From positions 1,944,501-2,008,500 of the forward strand of contig NZ_CP050063.1 in NCBI RefSeq assembly GCF_011604685.1: 64,000 bases of DNA. The letters are read 5' to 3'. The notes under the pieces are model-generated. The model was not told where the DNA came from, made no database searches, and was given only the letters and a program-made list of their open reading frames with translations. Shown one piece after another: positions 54,945 through 63,377 of this stretch. Positions within the stretch are counted from its first letter, which is position 1. Each line of letters opens with the position of its first letter. Source of the DNA: Spirosoma aureum. Lineage in GTDB: Bacteria; Bacteroidota; Bacteroidia; Cytophagales; Spirosomataceae. The translations under genes were made by a program, and so were the position numbers.

Positions 54945-56276
54945 ATGAAACTGGCAGTTGTAGGAACTGGATATGTAGGCCTTGTCACGGGGACTTGTTT
55001 CGCTGAGACCGGTAACCAGGTAACATGCGTTGATATCGACGAACGCAAAGTAGAAAAGCTTAATAACGGCATTATGCCGATTTATGAGCCTGGCCTGGAT
55101 GTACTCTTCCATCGGAATGTAGAGCAGGGACGTTTGTCGTTTACGACGGATCTGGAAGAAGGAATCAAAGGGGCTGAAGTAATCTTTCTGGCACTGCCAA
55201 CTCCTCCTGGTGAAGATGGCTCTGCTGACCTGAAATATATTTTGAAGGTAGCCAGTGATCTGGGGCCTATTCTGAGTCAATACGCGGTTATTGTCGATAA
55301 GAGTACAGTTCCAGTCGGTACTGCCGAAAAAGTGCACGCTCACATTGCCGATAATGCGAAGGTAGATTTCGACGTAGTGTCTAACCCTGAGTTTTTGCGC
55401 GAAGGTGTAGCTGTTGAAGATTTCATGAAACCTGATCGGGTCGTGATCGGTACAAAGTCAGATCGGGCGAAAGGCGTTATGAACCGACTTTACGCACCAC
55501 TGGTACGTCAGGGGAACCCCATTATTTTCATGGACGAGCGTTCGGCTGAAATGACCAAATATGCTGCCAACGCGTTTCTGGCTACGAAAATCACGTTCAT
55601 GAACGAGATTGCCAATCTTTGTGAACGGGCTGGAGCTAACGTAGATGATATTCGTCGCGGCATTGGTACCGATAGCCGGATCGGAAAGCGGTTCCTGTTT
55701 GCCGGGATTGGATACGGCGGAAGCTGTTTCCCCAAAGATGTGCAGGCACTGGCGAAAACTGCTCAGGATTTCGACTATGATTTCAGAGTATTGAAATCAG
55801 TAATGGAAGTTAACTATACGCAGAAAACCAAACTGATGCCCCTTATTTTAGACTACTTCGGTGGTGATCTGACGGGAAAAACCATTGCTGTCTGGGGACT
55901 TGCCTTTAAGCCTTATACCGATGATATCCGCGAAGCACCAGCTTTGGATAACATCAAAGCTCTGATAGAGGCAGGTGCTAAAGTAACGGTATATGACCCC
56001 GAAGCGATGGAAAACGTGCGTAACCAGATTGGTAATGCCGTTTCGTATGCACATACACAATATGCCGCATTAGACGATGCCGACGCACTTGTGATCATTA
56101 CTGAATGGCCACTGTTCCGCACACCAGACTTCGATAAGATGAATCTGCTGTTGAAGAACAAGGTTATCTTTGACGGTCGTAACGTCTATGAGCTCGATCA
56201 AATGCGCGAGTTGAACTATACATACATTAGCGTTGGCCGGGAAGCCGTTCTGGCCCCTGTCGAACAAAAAGCGTAG
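54945..56276 (+). CDS. ugd: UDP-glucose 6-dehydrogenase
   Basis: Oxidises UDP-glucose to UDP-glucuronate with two NAD+; cytosolic. 443 residues. NAD site VVGTGYVGLVTGTCFAE at residues 5-21, VDKSTVPVGTAEK, NPEFLREGVAVEDFM, the catalytic Cys261 in GIGYGGSCFPKDV, and the C-terminal domain with WGLAFKPYTDDIREAPAL. It is followed after 87 bp by a UDP-glucuronate decarboxylase gene, so the pair makes UDP-xylose, a precursor for exopolysaccharide or surface glycans. Two promoter candidates stand upstream. Confidence 0.96.
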   Translation: MKLAVVGTGYVGLVTGTCFAETGNQVTCVDIDERKVEKLNNGIMPIYEPGLDVLFHRNVEQGRLSFTTDLEEGIKGAEVIFLALPTPPGEDGSADLKYILKVASDLGPILSQYAVIVDKSTVPVGTAEKVHAHIADNAKVDFDVVSNPEFLREGVAVEDFMKPDRVVIGTKSDRAKGVMNRLYAPLVRQGNPIIFMDERSAEMTKYAANAFLATKITFMNEIANLCERAGANVDDIRRGIGTDSRIGKRFLFAGIGYGGSCFPKDVQALAKTAQDFDYDFRVLKSVMEVNYTQKTKLMPLILDYFGGDLTGKTIAVWGLAFKPYTDDIREAPALDNIKALIEAGAKVTVYDPEAMENVRNQIGNAVSYAHTQYAALDDADALVIITEWPLFRTPDFDKMNLLLKNKVIFDGRNVYELDQMRELNYTYISVGREAVLAPVEQKA

Positions 56277-56278
56277 TT

Positions 56279-56341
56279 TTAAACACAGAGACACAAAGAG
56301 CACAGCCATAAAACGCTGTAACTTTGTGTCTCTGTGTTTAA
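56279..56341. repeat. 20-base perfect inverted repeat between ugd and uxs
   Basis: Arms 56279-56298 and 56322-56341 are perfect complements (core AAACACAGAGACACAAAG); ACAGC and GCTGT inside can add a second short stem. It begins 2 bases after the ugd stop and ends 22 bases before uxs. The CACAGAGACACAAAG type of sequence is one I recall as a scattered intergenic repeat in Bacteroidota. It could terminate part of the transcripts or protect the ugd message. Confidence 0.7.
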
Positions 56342-56363
56342 TTTACCACAAACCCTATATTGA

Positions 56364-57344
56364 ATGAAGCGTGTTTTAATTACCGGCGGAGCCGGATTTT
56401 TAGGATCGCATTTGTGTGATCGGTTCATCAAGGAAGGCTATCATGTCATCGCGATGGACAACCTTATTACCGGCGACATTCGTAACATCGAACACCTGTT
56501 CCACCTGCCGAATTTTGAGTTCTACCACCACGATGTATCCAAATTCATTCACGTTCCCGGTGAGTTGGATTATATCCTGCATTTTGCTTCGCCAGCCAGC
56601 CCGATCGATTACCTCAAGATTCCGATTCAGACTCTGAAAGTAGGTTCACTGGGAATCCATAATTGCCTGGGCCTGGCGCGGGTAAAAGGGGCGCGTGTGC
56701 TGATCGCATCAACATCGGAAGTGTATGGAGATCCAACGGTTCACCCACAAAACGAAGAATATTGGGGCAATGTGAACCCGGTAGGGCCGCGTGGTGTGTA
56801 CGACGAAGCGAAGCGATTCCAGGAGGCAATGACGATGGCCTACCATACCTATCATGGACTGGAGACGCGCATTGTCCGGATTTTCAATACTTACGGTCCA
56901 CGGATGCGCCTGAACGACGGTCGGGTATTACCTGCTTTCATTGGTCAGGCACTCCGGGGTGAAGATCTAACCGTTTTCGGCGATGGTAGCCAGACGCGCT
57001 CGTTCTGTTACGTCGACGATCTGGTTGAAGGCATTTATCGTCTGTTGCTAAGTGACTATCCGTATCCGGTCAATATTGGTAATCCATCGGAAATCACTAT
57101 TAAAGAGTTCGGCGAAGAGATTATTAAGCTTACCGGCACGACCCAGAAACTCGTATTAAAAGATTTGCCTAAGGACGACCCGAAACAACGTCAGCCTGAT
57201 ATTACCAAGGCAAAAGCAATTCTGGACTGGGAGCCTAAAGTGTCTCGCGCAGAAGGATTACGGATTACGTATGACTATTTCAAGAGTTTACCAGAAGAAG
57301 AACTGTACAAGGCGGCCTACCACCGTGAGTTCGTGAAGAAATAA
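56364..57344 (+). CDS. UDP-glucuronate decarboxylase (UDP-xylose synthase)
   Basis: 326 residues, short-chain dehydrogenase fold. Rossmann motif [17 protein letters not shown] (residues 5-21), [20 protein letters not shown], the catalytic YDEAK (Tyr146, Lys150) with Ser/Thr in [11 protein letters not shown], and [17 protein letters not shown] with [18 protein letters not shown], all typical of Uxs rather than plain epimerases. It removes CO2 from UDP-glucuronate made by the upstream Ugd to give UDP-xylose. Cytosolic, as it lacks the N-terminal membrane part of eukaryotic forms. Confidence 0.93.
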   Translation: MKRVLITGGAGFLGSHLCDRFIKEGYHVIAMDNLITGDIRNIEHLFHLPNFEFYHHDVSKFIHVPGELDYILHFASPASPIDYLKIPIQTLKVGSLGIHNCLGLARVKGARVLIASTSEVYGDPTVHPQNEEYWGNVNPVGPRGVYDEAKRFQEAMTMAYHTYHGLETRIVRIFNTYGPRMRLNDGRVLPAFIGQALRGEDLTVFGDGSQTRSFCYVDDLVEGIYRLLLSDYPYPVNIGNPSEITIKEFGEEIIKLTGTTQKLVLKDLPKDDPKQRQPDITKAKAILDWEPKVSRAEGLRITYDYFKSLPEEELYKAAYHREFVKK

Positions 57345-57431
57345 ACTGAACCGTTGCGTTGCCGTTAATGGAAACGTTGCGTAGTTTTACTTCCGTAATT
57401 GCCTTGTGCAGTACACCTTTAGCTGTCTGAT

Positions 57432-57465
57432 AAAAACCTGCGGACCATATTGTGCGCAGGTTTTT
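57432..57465 (+). terminator. Rho-independent terminator after uxs
   Basis: AAAAACCTGCG (57432-57442) pairs with CGCAGGTTTTT (57455-57465) around a 12-base loop, and a T-run follows. Confidence 0.8.
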
Positions 57466-57506
57466 TGTTTGCAGAGAGTGACGGTACTAGCTTAAGTCTC
57501 AACTGA

Positions 57507-58652
57507 TCAACTCAGCCGATCCTTAAAGCTATCGTAACCATAGGAGCGTACTAACTGAAACTGATCATTCTCTTTCCAGATGCCAATACTTGGTAAACCC
57601 ACGCCGTTAAAGGTTGTGGTTTTCACCATTGTGTAATGAATCATGTCATCGAAGACAAGATTATCGCCGATTTCCAGCGGTTTGTCAAACGAGTAATCAC
57701 CCATGAAATCACCCGCCAGACAGGTCATTCCACCCAGTCTGTAAGTCGGTTTACCGGCAACAGGCTCGTGGTAGGAATCAATAATACGCGGCTTATAGGG
57801 CATTTCGAGCGTATCAGGCATATGAGCCGCAAACGACGTATCTAAAATAGCGACCTGAATACCCTGGCTATCGATGATATCGAGCACAGTTGACACCAGA
57901 ACTCCTGTTTGCCAGGCGATGGCCGAGCCTGGCTCTAACAGGACGTCAACATTATATTTCTGCCGGAAAGCAGTTAGTAGTCCAATCAGGTGGTTAGTAT
58001 CGTAGCCTTCGCGAGTCATAAGATGGCCACCTCCGAAGTTGACCCACTTTGCCTGATGAAGCAAATCGCCGAATCGGCTTTCAAGTGCATCGAGGGTGCG
58101 TTCGAGGGTAAACGAGTCATTTTCGCAAAGGGTATGAAAATGAATACCTTCCAGTCCTTCGGGTAATTGATCGGGGAGCTGGTCGCGCGTTGCACCCAGT
58201 CGGGAACCCGGTACGCACGGATTATACATATCGGTTGCCACCTCCGAATATTGCGGATTAACGCGTATTCCGCACGAAACACGGCCAATTGCCCGGTCTT
58301 TGAAGCGTTCCCATTGGTTCCACGAGTTGAATGTCAGATGGCTGCTTCGTTCAACAACCTCATCGAATTCGTCGTCGCGATAAGCGGGTATGTAGGTATG
58401 CGCCTGTACGCCCATGTAATCGTTCACCAGCTTGATCTCATTGAGCGAACTGGCCGTGGCTCCACTCAGGTATTCGCGTACCAACGGAAACGCGCTGTAC
58501 ATGGAAAAGCCTTTCAGAGCAAGAATGATCGTTACACCGGCGGCCTTCTGAACAGAGTCGATGAGTTGCAGATTTCGGCGGAGTTTTGCTTCTTCGAGGA
58601 TGAAGCAGGGGGATGGTATTGTGTTAAAGCGCTGATGCAGGATCGTATTCAT
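57507..58652 (-). CDS. nspC: carboxynorspermidine decarboxylase
   Basis: PLP enzyme of the alanine-racemase fold that converts carboxy(nor)spermidine to (nor)spermidine, the last step of the alternative polyamine route in many Bacteroidota. About 381 residues from the ATG at 58652: SPCFILEEAKLRRNLQLI, PLP Lys47 in ILALKGFSMYSAF, SGIRV-like CGIRVNPQYSE, HFHTLCENDSF, GGGHLMTREGYD, DVLLEPGSAIAW and the second-site segment GGMTCLAGDFMGDY. A TTG ten codons upstream also keeps the frame but would overlap the promoter box. The partner dehydrogenase is not in the window. Confidence 0.93.
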   Translation of the reverse strand: MNTILHQRFNTIPSPCFILEEAKLRRNLQLIDSVQKAAGVTIILALKGFSMYSAFPLVREYLSGATASSLNEIKLVNDYMGVQAHTYIPAYRDDEFDEVVERSSHLTFNSWNQWERFKDRAIGRVSCGIRVNPQYSEVATDMYNPCVPGSRLGATRDQLPDQLPEGLEGIHFHTLCENDSFTLERTLDALESRFGDLLHQAKWVNFGGGHLMTREGYDTNHLIGLLTAFRQKYNVDVLLEPGSAIAWQTGVLVSTVLDIIDSQGIQVAILDTSFAAHMPDTLEMPYKPRIIDSYHEPVAGKPTYRLGGMTCLAGDFMGDYSFDKPLEIGDNLVFDDMIHYTMVKTTTFNGVGLPSIGIWKENDQFQLVRSYGYDSFKDRLS

Positions 58653-58656
58653 GCGG

Positions 58657-58664
58657 CAAAGGTA
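58657..58664 (-). promoter_or_regulatory. candidate -7 box of nspC, very short leader
   Basis: The minus strand reads TACCTTTG, an exact TAnnTTTG match, ending 4 bases before the nspC ATG. If used, the mRNA would be leaderless or nearly so. A matching -33 element is not clear. Confidence 0.35.
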
Positions 58665-58773
58665 AGGCGTTTTCTGCCGCAATAGAACCTTTGCTTACTT
58701 ATTGTACAGCCGTTTACGATCAGATTTTCGCCTGATCTGGAATTACGATTTACTAAAGCCGTAAACGATTTTA

Positions 58774-59466
58774 CTACACGTCGTCCGGAATCCGGATTAC
58801 ATAACCCATACCAACTACGGTATGAATAAGCTTCGTGGTTGACGGTCGGTCGATTTTGTTCCGCAGATAATTGATATATACCTCAACTGTATTCGGGCGA
58901 ATCGCATCGGCGGCATTCCATACCGTTTCAAGAATTTCTTTTTTGGAAATAACACGCCCCTTATTTTCCATCAGAAATACCAGCAGATAATATTCACGAG
59001 GGAGTAAATTAATGCGTTTGCCAGCCCGGAATACTGATTTCTCGGATAAATTAACGTTAAGATCGTCAATGCTGAGCTCTGATCGTGTTGTAAAGTGCCC
59101 GGCTTTTCGCCGATAAAGCGCATACAACCGGGCCATCAATTCGCGAATATCTACCGAATTTCCAACACAATCATCCGCTCCTGATTCCAGAACCCACGCT
59201 TTGTTGGCGGGTGTATCAGGAGAAATAATTAATAATAGCGGCACATCGTGCGTTTCGACAGCCCATAAATAAAATGAACTTAACTGGACACTGTCCTGGA
59301 GGTTCATGGCCAACAGTACGATGTCATAATGAGACTGGTGAGCCATCATCCAGCCCGTATGCCAGTCTGGGCTAACCATAACCTGATTGTTCTCAATTTC
59401 CAGCCGCCGACGTATCCAGTCGGCCTGGGATACTTCGCTATCGATAAGTAAAAGTTTCATGCGCAT
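58774..59466 (-). CDS. OmpR-type regulator with a degenerate receiver domain
   Basis: 230 residues: a receiver-like domain (1-118) and an intact winged-helix DNA-binding domain (about 128-227: INLLPREYYLLVFLMENKGRVISKKEILETVW, NTVEVYINYLRNKID, IHTVVGMGYVI). The receiver has lost the phosphorylation chemistry: the Asp position is Ala53 (DIVLLAMNL), the conserved Lys is Asn103 (GADDCVGNS), the Thr position is Ile81, and only part of the acidic pocket remains (Asp9, Ser10). No kinase gene is adjacent. It probably works without phosphorylation. Two close ATG starts exist (59466, 59460). Confidence 0.88.
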   Translation of the reverse strand: MRMKLLLIDSEVSQADWIRRRLEIENNQVMVSPDWHTGWMMAHQSHYDIVLLAMNLQDSVQLSSFYLWAVETHDVPLLLIISPDTPANKAWVLESGADDCVGNSVDIRELMARLYALYRRKAGHFTTRSELSIDDLNVNLSEKSVFRAGKRINLLPREYYLLVFLMENKGRVISKKEILETVWNAADAIRPNTVEVYINYLRNKIDRPSTTKLIHTVVGMGYVIRIPDDV

Positions 59467-59547
59467 CTGCCTAAAATCAGCAAAGACCAGATTAGATGCC
59501 TGATCAATTCAATAAACCAGATTTAGATCCGGTGATTTGAATGGACA

Positions 59548-59568
59548 TAACACTAGAATGTAGTGTTA
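59548..59568. promoter_or_regulatory. short dyad upstream of the regulator gene
   Basis: TAACACTA (59548-59555) and TAGTGTTA (59561-59568) are perfect inverted repeats with a 5-base spacer, about 80 bases before the regulator ATG. It could be an operator, perhaps autoregulatory, but could also be chance. Confidence 0.25.
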
Positions 59569-59863
59569 CAAATGACGCACAGAAAGCAGTACTCGGAATT
59601 AAATCCGGCTTAGAGTTTAGCCTGTTTTTCCTTAAAAAGTGATTAATATTCCTTTGATTATGAGGTTATTCGCCGAGCAGGTCCGATGGGTTTGCAATTA
59701 AAGGCACCTTATTGATTTAGGGTGCAGGGCGACATAGACCTGAAACAATCAAAGTGGAAATAAAAAATCTATAACCGGGGGGTAGTTCATTCGTGGAGTG
59801 AATTCCACCTTTCCCAAACAAAGTGGTAAGCAAATAAACGATTAGATAAATCAATTGAAGTAC

Positions 59864-59909
59864 GTATTATTTCCTTATGGCAAATATGATCGCAATAAGG
59901 AAATAATAC
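59864..59909 (-). terminator. AT-rich hairpin after the secreted-protein pair
   Basis: GTATTATTTCCTTAT (59864-59878) pairs perfectly with its complement at 59895-59909 around a 16-base loop, starting 20 bases beyond the stop of the minus-strand gene. Confidence 0.6.
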
Positions 59910-59928
59910 AGGCCTTTACTTATCCAGG

Positions 59929-60480
59929 TTAACGTTCAACTCTCGATAACCAAGGTGGATATAGAAAATAATCATATCCTTCTAGGTATGCAGTTTTACA
60001 TCTCATAGGATGTTCTAGATCAACTGAACAATCAAATAAGTCAGCTTCTCTTTTATAAGCAGCTATAAAGTCAGCTTCTTGCTTATTCAAACATTCATTG
60101 GAGTCCTCTTTGTAGCCCGTAATGTAGAAGCGGATTATTACCCATTTGCTGGCAACTGGATGCCCATTTAGATACTGGCTCTTCCACTGTCCATTTAATC
60201 GGTTTAGCTGTTCTCGAATGGATATAGCAAACTCTGAGGGTGTATTATCGGAAACAACTAACGTATCCAAATTCCCTTCAGAGGATACTTTAAACTTGAT
60301 AGAGACTGTTCTGAAAATATTTGGTTTCTCTGTATATGTTAAGCGAATAGACTTTAAAAAAGGCTCCCCACTCTTTAGTATCGGAGGAGTCTGTACTCCC
60401 TTTACTGACTGCCCTACAGCATTAGTGATAGTCGTCAGCATGAGTATTAATACAAACACCTTAGTTACACCTAGCTCCAT
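59929..60480 (-). CDS. secreted protein with a TonB C-terminal-like region
   Basis: 183 residues with a signal peptide (VLILMLTTITNAVGQS). The middle part (IFRTVSIKFKVSSEGNLDTL, LNGQWKSQYLNGHPVASKW) resembles the TonB C-terminal fold, but no membrane anchor or Pro-rich linker is present and the match is weak. The last 60 residues hold four Cys and are unassigned. Its start overlaps the end of the upstream metallopeptidase-like gene by 20 bases, so they are translated from one message. The pair is visibly AT-richer than its surroundings. Confidence 0.7.
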   Translation of the reverse strand: MELGVTKVFVLILMLTTITNAVGQSVKGVQTPPILKSGEPFLKSIRLTYTEKPNIFRTVSIKFKVSSEGNLDTLVVSDNTPSEFAISIREQLNRLNGQWKSQYLNGHPVASKWVIIRFYITGYKEDSNECLNKQEADFIAAYKREADLFDCSVDLEHPMRCKTAYLEGYDYFLYPPWLSRVER

Positions 60481-61054
60481 AACCTGTGTTATTTTTATAG
60501 TTAACGTTTGTCTGTAGTATTTTATCTGTCACATTGGTGCCTGACACCCGGTCTATGTCTACCAGCTGCTTCCAAGCTTTCGTTTTTTGTAACCCTCCCC
60601 AAGACAAATCAATAGCATCATCATAAGTCAGTGCATAGCCAGCAGCTTTTAGCGTAAAAGCCATTGGCTTAACGTATTTTTCCGCCATTATTTCATGATC
60701 TGTTTCTCCATCATTAGCTGGAAGATAAACATGTAGCATTTCGTGGATAATCGTCGCTGCTATATACTCTTTACTCGAACTAGCTAGCGCTGTACTCAAC
60801 GTAATTTCATATACGTTATAAGCCGCATTAGTAACACGGGTTTCTACATCAATATTAGGATCGCCAAGATCTTTGTCAATGCTTGGCCTGAACAGTGCAC
60901 CTGGTTCTTTTGAGCAAGAAACAACAACTAGAAGTAGAATCGTAGTTAGTAGTCGCCTAAAAAGAGAGCTTTGAAAAAATTTTCTTTCCCATATTTTTAA
61001 CTGATTTAATAATAAGACATTGAACTTGCTCAAAGCCCCACGTCTGGTCTCCAA
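60461..61054 (-). CDS. putative lipoprotein zinc metallopeptidase (HExxH)
   Basis: Up to 197 residues. A hydrophobic segment ends in a lipobox-like VVVSC (Cys47), so a lipoprotein is likely. The mature part has the zinc motif HEMLH (His104, Glu105, His108) followed by a possible third ligand His120 in DHEIMAEKYVKPMA, and ends with AIDLSWGGLQKTKAWKQL. This resembles SprT-like or toxin-type metallopeptidase domains I recall from Bacteroidota surface proteins; the assignment is tentative. The start is uncertain: the frame opens with a TTG at 61054 and has no ATG before the signal sequence. It overlaps the next gene by 20 bases. Confidence 0.65.
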   Translation of the reverse strand: METRRGALSKFNVLLLNQLKIWERKFFQSSLFRRLLTTILLLVVVSCSKEPGALFRPSIDKDLGDPNIDVETRVTNAAYNVYEITLSTALASSSKEYIAATIIHEMLHVYLPANDGETDHEIMAEKYVKPMAFTLKAAGYALTYDDAIDLSWGGLQKTKAWKQLVDIDRVSGTNVTDKILQTNVNYKNNTGYGARCN

Positions 61055-61188
61055 ACAGGCTCAGGACTTTTGCCATTTTAGACCCTGTCAGGCGACTGAG
61101 GTATCGTTTTTTTTATGTGCAACTTGACCGTCTCTCAATGGCAAGGATAGTATAGGGAAGAGATAGAAATAGAGAAAGCAGAGAATCA

Positions 61189-61917
61189 TCATTTCCCGAA
61201 AAACATGATGTGTTGCTGGGGTAGGCGGCTGTCGTTTTTTAGCAATCGTAGACCAACTGCTTTCATTTCTTTGGTGGCCTGGGCTACACTTAGTTTGTGG
61301 AGCGCTTTTATGGGCACATTCGGATCTTCGGCGCGATATTCAACCAGCACAACGCGCCCATGCGGTTTTAAGGATGATGCAATGTGGTCCATCATCTCCC
61401 GTGGGTACGAAAATTCGTGGTACGCATCGATCATGATGACCAGATCGACGGCATTCGCGGGTAATTTTGGGTCTGACTCCGTACCAAGCACCGGCTGAAC
61501 GTTACTGACGTTTCGCTTCGTTTTACCTTCTTTCAGGTATTGAATCATTTCGGGTTGAATGTCAACCGCCAGCACACGGCCTTTCGGTAATTCGGGAGCC
61601 ATCAGAAAGGTGAAGAACCCCGTTCCGGCCCCAATATCGGCAACAACATCAGTTGGTTTGAGATTGAGCGCCTTGAGTAATAAATCGGTGCGTTCTTCCC
61701 GTTCCCGCTCGGGCCGCTCGAGCCATGATGCACCCAAATGTCCCATAACCTGCGCAATCTCCCGGCCCATATATCGTTTGCCAATCCCATCGCGAGTAGC
61801 TTGCTGGTATTGGTAATAGCGGGTGCTATCGGCAGTTTGAGCTGATGTTTGCTGCTGTGAAGAGCCAGGTCTGCAAGCCAATAAGGAGAGTAAGGAGAAT
61901 AGCCAGAGACGATACAT
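61189..61917 (-). CDS. class I SAM-dependent methyltransferase with a lipoprotein-type signal
   Basis: 242 residues. The core is a class I methyltransferase: motif I VVADIGAGTGFF (from residue 91), acidic Asp119 in VLAVDIQPEM, and AVDLVIMIDAYHEFSYP with GRVVLVEYRAED. The N-terminus MYRLWLFSLLSLLACRPGS is a textbook lipoprotein signal with Cys15, followed by a Ser/Gln/Thr-rich stretch, so the enzyme is predicted to leave the cytoplasm, where SAM is not known to be available. The substrate is unknown. It is divergent from the holin-like gene. Confidence 0.85.
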   Translation of the reverse strand: MYRLWLFSLLSLLACRPGSSQQQTSAQTADSTRYYQYQQATRDGIGKRYMGREIAQVMGHLGASWLERPEREREERTDLLLKALNLKPTDVVADIGAGTGFFTFLMAPELPKGRVLAVDIQPEMIQYLKEGKTKRNVSNVQPVLGTESDPKLPANAVDLVIMIDAYHEFSYPREMMDHIASSLKPHGRVVLVEYRAEDPNVPIKALHKLSVAQATKEMKAVGLRLLKNDSRLPQQHIMFFGK

Positions 61918-61994
61918 GCTCTTAGGGATGATACGATCTTTGAAACAACCCTGTCCGGAAACAGTTGTTCAGAAAACCATCTAAACGTTTATCT

Positions 61995-62378
61995 ATGAAC
62001 CTTATATTGCATTTACTGTTAGACGCGGCCGTAATTTTTGGATTGGCTTACCTCATGCCACAGGTCGATGTGAAGAATTTTGGAACAGCGCTGCTGATTG
62101 CTGTATTGCTGGGGCTACTTAATTTTTTTATCGGCTGGATTATTCGTTTCCCACTCAATTTAGTAACCTTCTTCCTCCTGACTGGCATTATTCGTATCAT
62201 CGTAACGGCTATTTTACTGAAACTTATCGATAGTTTTTTAGACAGTTTTACCATCGTTGGCTTCTGGCCCGCCCTTGTTATAGCGCTTGCTGTGGCGGTT
62301 GCAGGGATGTTAATTGACCGTTCGGCGCCGACTGAAGAACGGGTTCAATCAGGCTATGAAGCGTTGATGATCCGGTGA
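61995..62378 (+). CDS. phage-holin-4-2 family (PF04020-like) membrane protein
   Basis: 127 residues with four hydrophobic segments (LLLDAAVIFGLAYLMPQVDV; ALLIAVLLGLLNFFIGWII; LVTFFLLTGIIRIIVTAILL; WPALVIALAVAVAGMLID). Such proteins occur widely in chromosomes and the phage name is historical; there is no phage context here. The ATG at 61995 begins the first segment; a start 10 codons upstream is less likely. Confidence 0.82.
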   Translation: MNLILHLLLDAAVIFGLAYLMPQVDVKNFGTALLIAVLLGLLNFFIGWIIRFPLNLVTFFLLTGIIRIIVTAILLKLIDSFLDSFTIVGFWPALVIALAVAVAGMLIDRSAPTEERVQSGYEALMIR

Positions 62379-62410
62379 ATAGCAAGTAAGTTACTGAGTT
62401 AATTTATGAA

Positions 62411-62454
62411 AAAGGGGGTAATTGAGATCCATATGGTTCTCAATTATCCCCTTT
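62411..62454. terminator. hairpin between converging holin-like and metallopeptidase genes
   Basis: Arms 62411-62427 and 62438-62454 pair over 17 positions with one G-T pair, loop 10 bases, A- and T-rich ends on both sides, so it can work in both directions. Confidence 0.75.
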
Positions 62455-62475
62455 ATACTTAGTTACCTGATAAGA

Positions 62476-63186
62476 TTAGTCGCTACGTCGACCGCCCGAC
62501 AGTAAGCTCGCGTAATAGAGCAAGGTTGCCAGCGAACCTAAGGCGGCCACAACATACGTCATTGCTGCCCACCAGAGCGCATCTTTGGCAAATCCATATT
62601 CACGCTGGTTGACTACGCCCCGATCCTGAATCCAGGCCAACGCCCGGCGACTGGCGTCGAACTCAACGGGTAGCGTTACAAAACTGAATATCGTTGTGAG
62701 GGCAAATAAGCCAACACCGATGGCCAATGGAACAGGTGTTGTCTGGAGCATAACAATGCCAAGCAGAATAACCCACTGCAAATAGCGCGAAGAAACGGAT
62801 AAAACAGGAACCAGCGCCGATCGTAATTGCAACGGAGCGTAAGCGAGTTTATGTTGCACTGCGTGACCGCATTCGTGGGCGGCTACCGCTGCGGCTGCCA
62901 CACTGCGGCCATAATAGACATCATTACTCAGGTTAACAGTCTTTTCCTGTGGGTTATAATTATCGGTGAGCATACCTTCCGTTGAAACGACACGCACATC
63001 ATAAATGCCATTTTCCTGAAGCATTCGCTGTGCAATTTCGGCACCGCTAAGGCCATTGCTTAACCCAATCTGAGAATATTCATTAAACTTACTCTTCAGG
63101 CGCCAGCTCACAAAAAGGCTGATACCGAAGATAAGGATCATTAACAACCAAGGGGATATCATCGTTTTTTGGTTAGGTTTATACAT
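62476..63186 (-). CDS. YugP-type zinc metallopeptidase
   Basis: 236 residues, integral membrane zinc metallopeptidase (PF04298). An N-terminal membrane segment (LLMILIFGISLFVSWRL), then LSGAEIAQRMLQENGIYDV, NLSNDVYYGRSVAAAAVAAHECGHAVQH with the zinc site His104, Glu105, His108, two more hydrophobic segments, and LPVEFDASRRALAW, which supplies the third ligand (Glu). The substrate is unknown; B. subtilis YugP is likewise uncharacterised. The start may be Met1 (63186) or Met9 (63162). Confidence 0.92.
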   Translation of the reverse strand: MYKPNQKTMISPWLLMILIFGISLFVSWRLKSKFNEYSQIGLSNGLSGAEIAQRMLQENGIYDVRVVSTEGMLTDNYNPQEKTVNLSNDVYYGRSVAAAAVAAHECGHAVQHKLAYAPLQLRSALVPVLSVSSRYLQWVILLGIVMLQTTPVPLAIGVGLFALTTIFSFVTLPVEFDASRRALAWIQDRGVVNQREYGFAKDALWWAAMTYVVAALGSLATLLYYASLLSGGRRSD

Positions 63187-63299
63187 AAACGAACGGGTAA
63201 CTTACCGGTCCGTCTCCTATAAAACAATAGTTTCGCCGAAATGTCTCCACAATTGCAACCATTTATCAAGTCTATGGCCCGTTGGCAAGCTGTAAATAC

Positions 63300-63330
63300 C
63301 AACAGCCAGCCGACTATCGGCTGGCTGTTG
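63300..63330 (-). terminator. hairpin terminator of the DUF2147 gene
   Basis: CAACAGCCAGCCGA (63300-63313) pairs perfectly with its complement at 63317-63330, loop 3 bases. It lies behind the DUF2147 stop on the minus strand. Confidence 0.75.
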
Positions 63331-63377
63331 CAAAGGTTTAGGAACAGAAATAACGTATGTGGCCAGTAGCCGTTTAC

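Larger units (their letters stand above)
59467..59928. other. intergenic region upstream of the pseudo-receiver regulator
   Basis: About 460 AT-rich bases without a credible gene. It holds a dyad at 59548-59568 and an AT-rich hairpin at 59864-59909 that ends the gene on its right. No exact TAnnTTTG box facing the regulator was found. Confidence 0.5.

Noticed and set aside
61995..62378. Holin-like protein as sign of a prophage
   Set aside because: This four-segment family is common in chromosomes, and no phage structural, lysis or integrase gene is near.
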